Shown: positions 9,027 through 16,563 of the stretch, piece by piece
Layout of the letters: every line of letters starts with the position of its first letter
Numbering within the stretch: the stretch's first letter is position 1
DNA from: Cytophagales bacterium
Lineage (GTDB): Bacteria > Bacteroidota > Bacteroidia > Cytophagales > Cyclobacteriaceae
NCBI GenBank assembly: GCA_027317105.1
Contig: DAHVFH010000200.1
Coordinates: 1-26,688, forward strand
Direction of reading: 5' to 3'
Length of the DNA: 26,688 nt
Notes under the pieces: model-generated
What the model was told of the DNA's origin: nothing
The model's input: the letters and a program-made list of their open reading frames with translations, nothing else
Databases searched by the model: none
Program-made: the position numbers and the translations under genes

Positions 9027-9554
9027 ATGAACCAGCACGTTAACATTGAGGAAAAGAAGACATTCAAATTGAAGGTTCTCTCCGCAGATGGAATTGAAGC
9101 GGCCATAAATAAAGCAGAGCAGTATCGGTTGCTCAATCAACCTAAATTAGCTGAAAGCATTTGCTTGGATGTGTTGGAAATCGATAAAGCCAATCATAAG
9201 GCGAAAGTCATTTTGTTACTCGCACTTACCGATCAATTTGGCCAATCTTTTTCCGCAGCCGCAAAACATGCCAATGATTTAGCCAAGAGCTTGCATGACG
9301 ATTATTCAAAGACTTATTATAGCGGAATTATTAAAGAACGTATGGGCACGGCCACATTGAATTCAGGAAATCCAGGCTCCAATTTTGACGCCTACGAATG
9401 GTATATTGAGGCGATGGAGCTCTTTGAAAAGGCACAAACCCTTGCTCCACCCTCCAACAATGATCCTATTCTCCGGTGGAACACTTGCGCCCGAATCATT
9501 ATGCAATACGATCTCAAAGAACGGCCCTTTGAAAATTTCCCACCACTTGAATAG
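9027..9554 (+). CDS. Small TPR-like protein in sdh operon
   Basis: I do not recognise a named family. The 175-residue soluble protein starts 11 bp after sdhB on the same strand, so it is very probably co-transcribed. It has no signal peptide or membrane segment. Residues about 22-75 form a TPR-like helical pair (AINKAEQYRLLNQPKLAESICLD, then a turn and KAKVILLLAL). A second helical pair occurs around 75-145 (EWYIEAMELFEKAQTLAPP). TPR modules bind proteins, so an assembly or stability role for the succinate dehydrogenase complex is a reasonable guess from position only. The C-terminus is short and proline-rich (ENFPPLE). Confidence 0.75.
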   Translation: MNQHVNIEEKKTFKLKVLSADGIEAAINKAEQYRLLNQPKLAESICLDVLEIDKANHKAKVILLLALTDQFGQSFSAAAKHANDLAKSLHDDYSKTYYSGIIKERMGTATLNSGNPGSNFDAYEWYIEAMELFEKAQTLAPPSNNDPILRWNTCARIIMQYDLKERPFENFPPLE

Positions 9555-9580
9555 TTGGCTTGGGAGATAAGTTAATTCGA

Positions 9581-9740
9581 ATTGCAATTCAAGATGTCGT
9601 GATCTAACCCTTTTGCATTCTCTGTGCCCGCTGTGATCTCACTGCGTCCCTTGCAGTAAAAAATTCAAAACCATGGAGAACACAGGGATCATAGAGCCAG
9701 CATTTGTTGTGATTAGCCGTTGCGACAACTTGAATTGCAC
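9581..9740. repeat. Intergenic element bounded by 18-bp inverted repeats
   Basis: The left arm at 9582-9599 (TTGCAATTCAAGATGTCG) is matched by its reverse complement at 9723-9740 (CGACAACTTGAATTGCAC) apart from one inner and one outer mismatch. The 123 bp between include a second, looser dyad (TCTCTGTG near 9620 with CACAGGGATCATAGAG near 9686). The wording CTGCGTCCCTTGCAGTAAA resembles palindromic repeat elements seen between genes in many environmental genomes. No coding frame fits. It lies between the sdh operon and corA and may fold as a long hairpin in RNA. Confidence 0.55.
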
Positions 9741-9806
9741 TCCAACCTCAGTCTGACATTCATTTCGTAATTTTACCTATCAGCAGCACTATTCTACCGA
9801 CACTTA

Positions 9807-11015
9807 ATGGAAGAGAAAAAAAAATCGTTCAAACCGGAAAAAATATTGGAGCCTTTTAAGCCGGAGAAACTGCTCCATGCGCTGAAGAATCCGGATGAAG
9901 TCCTTCTAAAAAGTTTACGATCATTGTCAGGCATTACAGGCACCATTACCGGCATCAGTTTTAACGCTTACTCGAAACTCAAGAGCGAAGCGAAAGGGAA
10001 AAGCGAACTCACTTTCATCGGCCAAAAAAAAGTAGAAGAAGTCAAACTTCAACTTTTCACCTATAATTCCGACCACTGCACAGAAACTGAAAATATTCGC
10101 GACTTTGATTTGATCAACATTGCCGATCCAACAAATAATTATTGGCTAAACCTACATGGCATCCATGACGTGGATTTAGTGGAAAACATCGGGAAGGCAC
10201 TTTGCTTTGAAAGGCTTACTGTTCGCCAAGTGATTGACACTACGCAGCGCCCAAAAGTGGATGACTATGATGATTACATCTACTTCAGCATTAAATCGAT
10301 ATTGAAAGTGGGGAGCGAAGAACTGAAAGTGGAGCAATTGTCGTTTGTACTCGGAAAAAATTACGTAGTTTCTTTTCAAGAAGAAGAGGGCGATCATTTT
10401 GATCACATCAGAAATAAAATGAGGGAAGACCTTGGGCTGGTTCGGAAAAGAGAGTGCGATTTCCTTTTATCCCAGCTGCTGGATGCGATTCTCGATAATT
10501 ACTTTGAGTCGATGGATTCGCTTAACCACGAAGTAGCGCTCATCGAAAAAGAAACTTTATCCGACCCTAAACAGTCAACCTTATTGTTAATCGAAAAAAA
10601 CAAGAAGGATGTCGATAAAATCAAAAAAGCACTTTCTCCTTTTAAAGAAGCGTTGACCAATATTCTCAAAGACCGAACGCATTTTATTACCAAGCGTAAC
10701 CGAAAATACTTCCGGGATTTAAAAAACAGTTGCACCAATGCGATTGAGGAAGCCAATTCCACACAAAGAGCACTGGAAAGCTTAACTAACATTTATTTCT
10801 CTGCGCTGAGCCAAAAAATGAATGAAACCATGAAAGTGCTCACAACCGTGGCTACTATTTTTATTCCGCTCACGTTCATAGCAGGTATCTACGGAATGAA
10901 TTTTGAATTCATGCCCGAGCTAAAGTGGCGATACGGTTATTTTATAATTTGGGGCATTATGTTGGGGGTTCTTTTGGGAATGGTCTTTTATTTCAAAAAG
11001 AAAAAGTGGTTGTAA
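9807..11015 (+). CDS. corA: CorA-type Mg2+/Co2+ transporter
   Basis: The 402-residue protein has the CorA fold signature. It begins with a lysine-rich cytoplasmic extension (about 1-55) and then an alpha/beta domain (DDYDDYIYFSIKSIL, then QLSFVLGKNYVVSFQE). A long helix region follows (about 215-335). The C-terminus has two membrane helices (about 342-360 and 375-394) separated by the loop starting YGMNF, with the selectivity signature G363-M364-N365. It ends with a basic tail (KKKKWL), as is usual. CorA forms pentameric channels that admit Mg2+ across the inner membrane. The N-terminal extension is somewhat longer than in E. coli CorA (316 aa). It stands alone, 252 bp from the sdh operon. 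Confidence 0.95.
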   Translation: MEEKKKSFKPEKILEPFKPEKLLHALKNPDEVLLKSLRSLSGITGTITGISFNAYSKLKSEAKGKSELTFIGQKKVEEVKLQLFTYNSDHCTETENIRDFDLINIADPTNNYWLNLHGIHDVDLVENIGKALCFERLTVRQVIDTTQRPKVDDYDDYIYFSIKSILKVGSEELKVEQLSFVLGKNYVVSFQEEEGDHFDHIRNKMREDLGLVRKRECDFLLSQLLDAILDNYFESMDSLNHEVALIEKETLSDPKQSTLLLIEKNKKDVDKIKKALSPFKEALTNILKDRTHFITKRNRKYFRDLKNSCTNAIEEANSTQRALESLTNIYFSALSQKMNETMKVLTTVATIFIPLTFIAGIYGMNFEFMPELKWRYGYFIIWGIMLGVLLGMVFYFKKKKWL

Positions 11016-11027
11016 ACTTAAGATTTC

Positions 11028-11053
11028 CGTGAAAGGAGAATGGTGCTTTCACA
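11028..11053 (+). terminator. Hairpin after corA
   Basis: GTGAAAG and CTTTCAC flank a 10-nt loop just after the corA stop. There is no T-run downstream, so this is only a possible terminator or RNA 3'-end stabiliser. Confidence 0.3.
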
Positions 11054-11196
11054 ACCTGCAACCAGCCATCAACTATTTTAAAACTAGAACTAATCAAAAA
11101 GTGAAATAATTCAACATCAGCACATGTCTAGTGCCCGAGGGCGAAGAGGGATAGGAGGCCAGCGCGGAATGAACCGGACGCCTTGATTCAATTGAC

Positions 11197-11204
11197 TATC
11201 TTTG
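11197..11204 (+). promoter_or_regulatory. Bacteroidota -7 element directly before methyltransferase
   Basis: TATCTTTG is an exact TAnnTTTG match ending only 4 bp before the ATG at 11209. If used, transcription would begin at or next to the start codon, giving a leaderless or nearly leaderless message. No well-spaced -33 TTTG is visible. Confidence 0.45.
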
Positions 11205-11208
11205 TACC

Positions 11209-11940
11209 ATGAGTAAAGACTTGTTCTCTCATCATGCACAAAACTATGCAGCCTTCCGGCCAACTTATCCCAAAAAACTTTACGATTTCATTTTCAGTCG
11301 GGTAAAAACATTTGATGAAGCCTGGGATGCGGGCACTGGCAACGGACAAGTGGCTCGCGATTTAGCAAAACGATTCAAAAAAGTTTCCGCTACAGACATC
11401 AGCGCAAAGCAAATTGAAAATGCCTTTGACGCTGAAAACATTTTTTACCATCAGATTGGAGAAAAAACAAATTTCGGCACAAAAACTTTTGATCTAATCT
11501 GTGTAGCCCAAGCGATTCATTGGTTTGATCGCCCAAAGTTTTACGCAGAAGTAAAACGCGTGGCCAAACCAGGCGCTAACCTTGCCGTATGGGGTTACAG
11601 TCTTCTAGGCATCACTCCTGAAATAGATTCCCTTGTAAAAGATTTTTATACTTCAATAATCGGATCCTATTGGGACGGAGAACGCAAGTTGATCGATGAA
11701 CACTACAAAACCATTGCGTTTCCTTTTCAGGAAATCGAAACGCCTGAATTTTCATTTTCATTCCAATGGACGTTACCTGAATTACAAGGTTATTTGAACA
11801 CTTGGTCGGCAGTGCAAAAATTTATCCTGGCGAATACCCTTAATCCGGTTGAAAAATTGATTGATCAAATTAAGCCCTTATGGAAATCCGAAAAAATGGA
11901 AATTAGGTTTCCTTTGTTTTTGAGGCTAGGCGATGTTTGA
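11209..11940 (+). CDS. Class I SAM-dependent methyltransferase
   Basis: The 243-residue protein is of the Methyltransf_11 type. The start DLFSHHAQNYAAFRPTYPKKLYDFI is characteristic of small methyltransferases of the trans-aconitate methyltransferase-like group. SAM-binding motif I is WDAGTGNGQVARDLA (about 38-52), the acidic residue of motif II is in ATDISAKQIENA, and motif IV is FDLICVAQAIHWFD. The rest is a C-terminal substrate-side cap ending FPLFLRLGDV. The length and ending look complete. The substrate cannot be deduced. It is soluble, without a signal peptide, and stands alone with its own apparent promoter. Confidence 0.88.
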   Translation: MSKDLFSHHAQNYAAFRPTYPKKLYDFIFSRVKTFDEAWDAGTGNGQVARDLAKRFKKVSATDISAKQIENAFDAENIFYHQIGEKTNFGTKTFDLICVAQAIHWFDRPKFYAEVKRVAKPGANLAVWGYSLLGITPEIDSLVKDFYTSIIGSYWDGERKLIDEHYKTIAFPFQEIETPEFSFSFQWTLPELQGYLNTWSAVQKFILANTLNPVEKLIDQIKPLWKSEKMEIRFPLFLRLGDV

Positions 11941-12083
11941 TTCGTTTGCCTGACATCAAGCAACGCTTCGTGGCTTGGAGTCTTGGCAAAAAAAATTTAA
12001 AAACGGCATGATTAACCGACAAAAACATCAGGCCTCAAAGCCGACTATAATTTAGATTATGCCTAACGTCAGCTTTGACACCT

Positions 12084-12287
12084 CTAAATCTTAATCCATT
12101 TTAGCATCATTGCGCGTTGCACTAATTGAGCTACATTATGAACTGAAGTCTTTCTCAACATTTTTTTTCGATGCTCCTTTACGGTATGAAAACTGATCTT
12201 CAAGGTGCTCGCAATCTGGGCACTGGTGAGGCCACGGGCAAGTAATTTTAGCACATCTTGTTCGCGTGGGGTTAGCTTGCTTTTCAT
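12084..12287 (-). CDS. HTH-only LuxR/GerE-type regulator (67 aa)
   Basis: The reading frame can be extended to a TTG at 12314, but the ATG at 12287 (MKSKLTPREQDVLK) matches the normal boundary of the GerE domain and is preferred. The whole protein is one LuxR-type helix-turn-helix (PREQDVLKLLARGLTSAQIA, then ISFHTVKEHRKKML), with no receiver or sensor domain. It is either a free-standing regulator, like other GerE-only proteins, or the remnant of a longer PAS-LuxR gene. A related PAS-LuxR gene lies 4.3 kb away at 16564-17361, with the same FHTV recognition-helix core. A palindromic motif at 12439-12450 lies about 150 bp upstream of the start. Confidence 0.7.
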   Translation of the reverse strand: MKSKLTPREQDVLKLLARGLTSAQIASTLKISFHTVKEHRKKMLRKTSVHNVAQLVQRAMMLKWIKI

Positions 12288-12438
12288 AGTTATCAATTTC
12301 AAGTATTCCAACAATGCTCAATTCATTACACTTGATAAATAGGCTCAATTATTTTTCCCGTTATTACCGATTCACGGAATTTTTCGGGCAAAATTCTTCG
12401 GGTATTTCTTATATCAAATTCCTTCTATTAAACATCTA

Positions 12439-12455
12439 CCTCAAAAGAGGGGTAT
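12439..12455. promoter_or_regulatory. Candidate operator CCTC-N4-GAGG
   Basis: CCTCAAAAGAGG is a perfect 4+4 dyad with a 4-nt spacer, followed by GGTAT. A closely related site, ATACCTCGATTGAGGTAT, occurs at 16387-16404 upstream of the barrel/lipoprotein operon. LuxR-type factors bind such dyads, so control by one of the nearby LuxR proteins is an inference. Confidence 0.35.
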
Positions 12456-12459
12456 CAAA

Positions 12460-12487
12460 GAAAAGAGGGCACATGTGCCCTCTTTTT
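12460..12487 (-). terminator. Intrinsic terminator after repeat lipoprotein
   Basis: GAGGGCACATGTGCCCTC is a perfect palindrome extended by A/T pairs on both sides (AAA...TTT). It lies 24 bp beyond the lipoprotein stop at 12511. On the minus strand the hairpin is followed by CTCTTTTCTTTG; on the plus strand by TCTTTTTC, so it could act in both directions. Confidence 0.8.
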
Positions 12488-12510
12488 CAAAAACCTATTA
12501 AGGCATAAAA

Positions 12511-15500
12511 TTAGTTTGAGGTTTGTCCTGTGCCATAATAAACATCAACAACCCGGGTTACGCCACTAAATGAAGTGTAAGGGTAGTACGCGCTCGATCC
12601 ACTGACGGTATTTGTAGGCATGAAGAGAGCAGTACCTGGTAAGGTAACAAAACCTGTAGCAGTGACACCTATGCCAGAATTGGGTGTGTTACCTGATGCC
12701 GGAAATAAACTCACATAATTGTTTCCCACATATCCGGAGCCGCCAGTTACTACTGTCACGCCTGTAATCTGGCCGCCAGCCACAACTGCGGTAGCCGTAA
12801 ACCCACTCCCTTTGCCTGATGTGATGTTTACCAATGTCCCTGCGGGATAATTGCTTCCTGCTTGATAAACGTTCACCGAGGTAACCACACCTGCTGTAAC
12901 GACCACATTTGCTAACGCCTGATTTGTATAAGTCGCATTTGCATTTTGATCAAAAGCCTTACCGGGGTCTAAGAAAACAACAGATGGCACATTGATGTAT
13001 CCGGATCCCTGACTAGTAACATTTATTGAAGTAACAACTCCGTTGGTAAGATTAGCCACGGCTGTTGCACCGGTTCCTACATGGGTTGGATCCACAATGA
13101 GAACCTGTGGCGCAACAATATAGCCAGAGCCGCCATTCGTGATATTTATTGCATTGACAACCTTATTGGCAAAGGTTACGGTAGCGGCTGCGCCTGATCC
13201 GGAAACCACTGTGATCGTTGGTGGTGTAATCCCGTCATATCCTGATCCTGAGCTAGTCATATTAACGCCCACCAAACTGCCATCCGTTCCCAACACCGCA
13301 GTTGCCGTAGCCGTAGATGAACCCGTCCCTCCATATTGAGGAGGTGAAATCACAATTAAGGGGGTGGTTGAGTAATAAAGGTTGTCAGAAAACTTTGTCC
13401 CAGGGGTAACGGTTACACTTGATATCCCTAAGCCAGCCCAAAGTACCGAGCCACTTGCGTTACTTCCAATGGCATTGAGAGGTACCGCATAAACTCCATT
13501 TGTATATCCTGTACCACCGCTAGTAATAGTAATACCCGTTACTTTACCACCAGCAACTGTTGGTGACAACACTGCTTGCGTAGTGAAAGCGCCAAGCGAA
13601 GACAAGTCAACTGTGGGGGTACTGGTATAATACAGGCCTGCGGTGGTGACGCTTACGGCTGTTATCACCCCACCAGAAACGGTAACGCTGGCAGTAGCTC
13701 CTTGGCCCGAACTGATTGAAACCTTAGGTGCTTTTTGAAGGCCACCTCCACCATTAGTAATGGTAACTGATCCAACAGACCCTCCTCCTGACAGCACTGC
13801 GGTGGCCGTTGGAAAATTTGTTCCATTCGTCTGAAATCCGGCCTGTGTTACCCCTGATGGGAAATTCGTAGTGTTTAACTCTTCACCAGCATCTAAGACG
13901 AAATTGTTATTTAAATCATACCAAAAAATTACATTAGGCGCAACTGCGTAATTCCCTCCCGGATTTGTTACCTGGACAGCGGCAACAGCACCCGTAGAAG
14001 CACCATAAGCGTAGTTTCCTAAACTAGCGGTAGCACCTGCTCCTTCAGTTATCGTGATAGTTGGGTTCGAGGTATAGCCACTACCACCAGAAACTAAGGT
14101 TATCGCAGTCACAACGCCACTAGCCACCGTTACCGTAGCCGTTGCAGGGGTACCCCCTGCAGGAGGTGCAGAAAAAATAACCCGGGGCGTACTTAGGTAT
14201 CCGCTTCCACCATTGGTTAGGTTAATAGCTGTAACTGCTCCATTGCCGGAAGTCAATGCTGTGGCGGTAGCGCCACCACCAGCATAAAAAGTAACTGTCG
14301 GAGCTGATGGAATGCTAGGAACCGTTGTATAAGCTGATGATGCCATGGGGCCATATATATTCCTTTGCGTTACTGTGGTGACATCTCCGTTTTGTGTTAC
14401 AAAGTATGTTTTATTGGCCACTACGTCAGAATACTGAAAACGGATAGGCACACCACCAGTTGCTGATCCCACATTTCCTGAAGGACTACCCGGTACGGTT
14501 ATCGTATAATCTCCAGTAGCATTGGTCGTGGCCGATCCCAAAAATTGAATACCAAAACTAATGGGCGGAAACACGCTGTTCAACAATGCAGGGTTACTTA
14601 GGTTACTGACATTCTGTGTTGGCGTATTAGCTGGGTTTGGAATATACTGGTTTTTAAAATCAGCACTCGAAACATCAATCGTTGCTGATATCTGGGTGCC
14701 TGCCGGAACCACCTCTTTGGTAAGATTGGTCAAATCCGTTTCGATGAATGCACGGCCAGCAACGGTAGCCGTTGAAGCACCTGTGGTTGCAAAAATCGGA
14801 AATGCATTACTGAAGCTCCTGTTGTTGAAGTAGGCAAGCAAATTTTGCAAAAGGATTGGATTTGTAACGTAAATCGTAGCAGGGCTAGCTGGTCCTCCTT
14901 GTCCACCACTTCCATTGTTAGCACCGCCTGCCACTCCTGGTACAGTCCCTACGGTTTGTTGAAACAACTGAAAAGGAAGCGATGCGCCTACCGTCCAGTC
15001 AAATTCTGCGTAACCCTGGCAGGTTATTGAACCATTGATGGCGCCTACCCCAATATTTTTGAAGGTAAACAAGCCGTCTGTTCCGGTTTGTGTTTGCTTC
15101 ACCCCATATTGGGTAATGGTGACGGTAACAGGGTTTGCAAAGGTCTGTATCTTCACATTAGAAGGTGTAGTACCTGCGCCTGATCTGCCACCGGCATTAT
15201 TCAAGGAAATTGATGATATGCTGCCATCTAACACCTGCACCTCATAAGTATAGGGCAAATATGTGGCTTTGCCGGCTGCAACCGCCAACGAATCCACTCT
15301 TGCCAAAGAGTCGGTATACCTTTTATATTTCATTTGGCTTAAAGAGAGCAAATATTTAAGCGAATCAGAGGCCGTTAATGCCTTGAGTTGTTTCAATTGA
15401 GCAGACTCTTGTTGCTTCAACAGTTGTTGTTGGGTTAAATCATCCTTTTTGCAGGAGAATACCCCTACCAGAAGCAGGATTATCCCTAGGGCGGAAATTT

Positions 15501-15519
15501 TTGTTATTGTAGAGTTCAT
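12511..15519 (-). CDS. Large surface lipoprotein with ~12 Gly-rich repeats
   Basis: The 1002-residue protein has a lipoprotein signal peptide with lipobox VFSC and lipidated C23. CKKDD after the cleavage site matches the lipoprotein export signal (K followed by acidic residues) that sends Bacteroidota lipoproteins to the cell surface. A coiled, charged stretch follows (about 28-85). Residues about 100-160 look like a carboxypeptidase-regulatory/Ig-like fold (GTDGLFTFKNIGVG). The part from about 425 to 985 is a tandem array of roughly twelve ~40-residue units of the pattern VVTAINVTNGGSGY..xPTVxI...GxGATATVxxG. This is a predicted beta-rich repeat. Units 3 and 7 are longer or degenerate. There is no T9SS C-terminal domain. 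It starts 41 bp after the beta-barrel gene on the same strand, so both are probably one transcript. Function is unknown; an adhesin or matrix role is a guess from the architecture. Confidence 0.85.
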   Translation of the reverse strand: MNSTITKISALGIILLLVGVFSCKKDDLTQQQLLKQQESAQLKQLKALTASDSLKYLLSLSQMKYKRYTDSLARVDSLAVAAGKATYLPYTYEVQVLDGSISSISLNNAGGRSGAGTTPSNVKIQTFANPVTVTITQYGVKQTQTGTDGLFTFKNIGVGAINGSITCQGYAEFDWTVGASLPFQLFQQTVGTVPGVAGGANNGSGGQGGPASPATIYVTNPILLQNLLAYFNNRSFSNAFPIFATTGASTATVAGRAFIETDLTNLTKEVVPAGTQISATIDVSSADFKNQYIPNPANTPTQNVSNLSNPALLNSVFPPISFGIQFLGSATTNATGDYTITVPGSPSGNVGSATGGVPIRFQYSDVVANKTYFVTQNGDVTTVTQRNIYGPMASSAYTTVPSIPSAPTVTFYAGGGATATALTSGNGAVTAINLTNGGSGYLSTPRVIFSAPPAGGTPATATVTVASGVVTAITLVSGGSGYTSNPTITITEGAGATASLGNYAYGASTGAVAAVQVTNPGGNYAVAPNVIFWYDLNNNFVLDAGEELNTTNFPSGVTQAGFQTNGTNFPTATAVLSGGGSVGSVTITNGGGGLQKAPKVSISSGQGATASVTVSGGVITAVSVTTAGLYYTSTPTVDLSSLGAFTTQAVLSPTVAGGKVTGITITSGGTGYTNGVYAVPLNAIGSNASGSVLWAGLGISSVTVTPGTKFSDNLYYSTTPLIVISPPQYGGTGSSTATATAVLGTDGSLVGVNMTSSGSGYDGITPPTITVVSGSGAAATVTFANKVVNAINITNGGSGYIVAPQVLIVDPTHVGTGATAVANLTNGVVTSINVTSQGSGYINVPSVVFLDPGKAFDQNANATYTNQALANVVVTAGVVTSVNVYQAGSNYPAGTLVNITSGKGSGFTATAVVAGGQITGVTVVTGGSGYVGNNYVSLFPASGNTPNSGIGVTATGFVTLPGTALFMPTNTVSGSSAYYPYTSFSGVTRVVDVYYGTGQTSN
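12590..14250 (-). repeat. Coding tandem-repeat array (about 12 degenerate units)
   Basis: Units of about 120 bp encode a strand-turn-strand unit with the GGSGY core. The core is recognisable at least at residue segments NLTNGGSGY, TLVSGGSGY, TITSGGTGY, NMTSSGSGY, NITNGGSGY, NVTSQGSGY and TVVTGGSGY, with more divergent copies between. DNA identity between units is low, so the array is old rather than freshly expanded. Confidence 0.8.
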
Positions 15520-15560
15520 TTTCTCATGGGTTTGGTTGTGAAAAATTGTTTTTACTTTTT

Positions 15561-16265
15561 TTAAAAAATCTTGTAGCCTAAACTAAGTGTGATGATTCGG
15601 CTCTTATAATCCATAGGATAGGGAAGTATCTTTAAGTCGTTGCCCTTAACCAGGTTTGGAAAGCCTTGCTGGTAGCGCGCATCCACCACAAATGAATCGA
15701 AAGAAACACTAAGCCCGCCAATGGCGGAGGCGTTGTACATTTGGAAATACGAACTTACATTATCCCCATATCCATAATAATTAATTGTGGATTCGGGGTT
15801 GGTAAGCTTGTAGGCCCGGTTATTGATCTCATAAACCGAAAAATTGTAGGAGTAAGACCCTCCCACATATATTTTAGGTTTGAGCGATTCCATTATTGGC
15901 AGTGGGAATTGCAATAAAATAGGAATCTCTAAAGTGTGAAACCGTAGATTACGATGGTGGTAATCAACAGAACCTCCACTCCCCAAACTTTCGTTGTATG
16001 AATTTAGTCGCGCTGCATGGCTCACATACAAAAGTTCGCCACGCACAGTCAAGAACGAAAGAAGATTGAGGTTGACATAACCCCCTGCACCGTAGCCGAA
16101 CGCAGAAGTAGTGCCGTTGGACACCGTCATGTTGGATAGTACTTTTGCTCCAACAGACACCATTTGTTCTTCAGCATCCTGCCCTCGGGTGGGCATGGAT
16201 AGCATCAAGGCAAACACCAATAATACTATTGGATGTAAGCTGATTGTTTTTGTTTTTGTTTTCAT
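15561..16265 (-). CDS. Outer-membrane beta-barrel protein
   Basis: The frame is open to 16361, but the ATG at 16265 gives a clean signal peptide (MKTKTKTISLHPIVLLVF, cleavage near TRGQ) and is preferred; this gives 234 residues. After the signal the sequence alternates polar and hydrophobic residues with aromatic ends, as in 8- to 10-strand barrels: VSVGAKVLSNMTV, GAGGYVNLNLLSFLTVRGELLYVS, LEIPILLQFPLP, KIYVGGSYSYNFSV and AIGGLSVSFDSFVVDARYQQG. It ends SRIITLSLGYKIF, with a terminal Phe as is usual for outer-membrane proteins. It resembles the PorT/outer-membrane beta-barrel family. It is the first gene of a two-gene operon with the repeat lipoprotein, which suggests they work together at the outer membrane. 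Confidence 0.82.
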   Translation of the reverse strand: MKTKTKTISLHPIVLLVFALMLSMPTRGQDAEEQMVSVGAKVLSNMTVSNGTTSAFGYGAGGYVNLNLLSFLTVRGELLYVSHAARLNSYNESLGSGGSVDYHHRNLRFHTLEIPILLQFPLPIMESLKPKIYVGGSYSYNFSVYEINNRAYKLTNPESTINYYGYGDNVSSYFQMYNASAIGGLSVSFDSFVVDARYQQGFPNLVKGNDLKILPYPMDYKSRIITLSLGYKIF

Positions 16266-16345
16266 TTTATTTTTTGTTTTATCATAGAAGGGTTGATTGG
16301 TGAATGAACTATTTACTTGAGTCAAAGTTGATTTTGCTGGAAAGA

Positions 16346-16411
16346 AAAAGCAATACCGCAAAAGGGGTATATTTCAAGAGGTTGGCATACCTCGATTGAG
16401 GTATTGCTTTT
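16346..16411. promoter_or_regulatory. Nested inverted repeats upstream of barrel/lipoprotein operon
   Basis: A 12-bp arm AAAAGCAATACC (16346-16357) is exactly complemented by GGTATTGCTTTT (16400-16411). Inside lies a second dyad, ATACCTCGATTGAGGTAT (16387-16404), and a GGGGTAT at 16364-16370. Four GGTAT/ATACC half-sites thus fall within 66 bp, about 80-145 bp upstream of the start at 16265. This looks like an operator cluster, or an RNA switch-like hairpin if it is transcribed. The adjacent PAS-LuxR gene is an obvious candidate regulator, by inference only. Confidence 0.45.
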
Positions 16412-16563
16412 ACATTTACAAATCACGATAAGGAAAGTCACTCACCCTTAAACTTCCTTTGGGCTTTGCACACCGAGCAACAGATGAAGCCCTTCTGCAA
16501 CCAGAAGAATTGCGGGTTAAGAATTATAATGGCAATCCAAAAATCAAGGAAAAAATTTGGGCC

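Noticed and set aside
11941..12083. Hairpin CAAGC...GCTTG near 11958-11978 as methyltransferase terminator
   Set aside because: The stem is short with a mismatch, and no T-run follows on the + strand; the nearby run is of A residues.
12314..12508. 64-codon frame on the + strand
   Set aside because: It covers a terminator palindrome and the candidate operator, has no recognisable domain, and lies between two minus-strand genes.
12511..15519. Type IX secretion C-terminal domain on the repeat lipoprotein
   Set aside because: The C-terminus lacks the usual T9SS sorting-domain pattern. The lipobox and CKKDD point to lipoprotein export.
16266..16361. Upstream extension of the barrel protein to 16361
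   Set aside because: It would put 32 residues before a clean signal peptide and would overlap the inverted-repeat control region. The ATG at 16265 is preferred.
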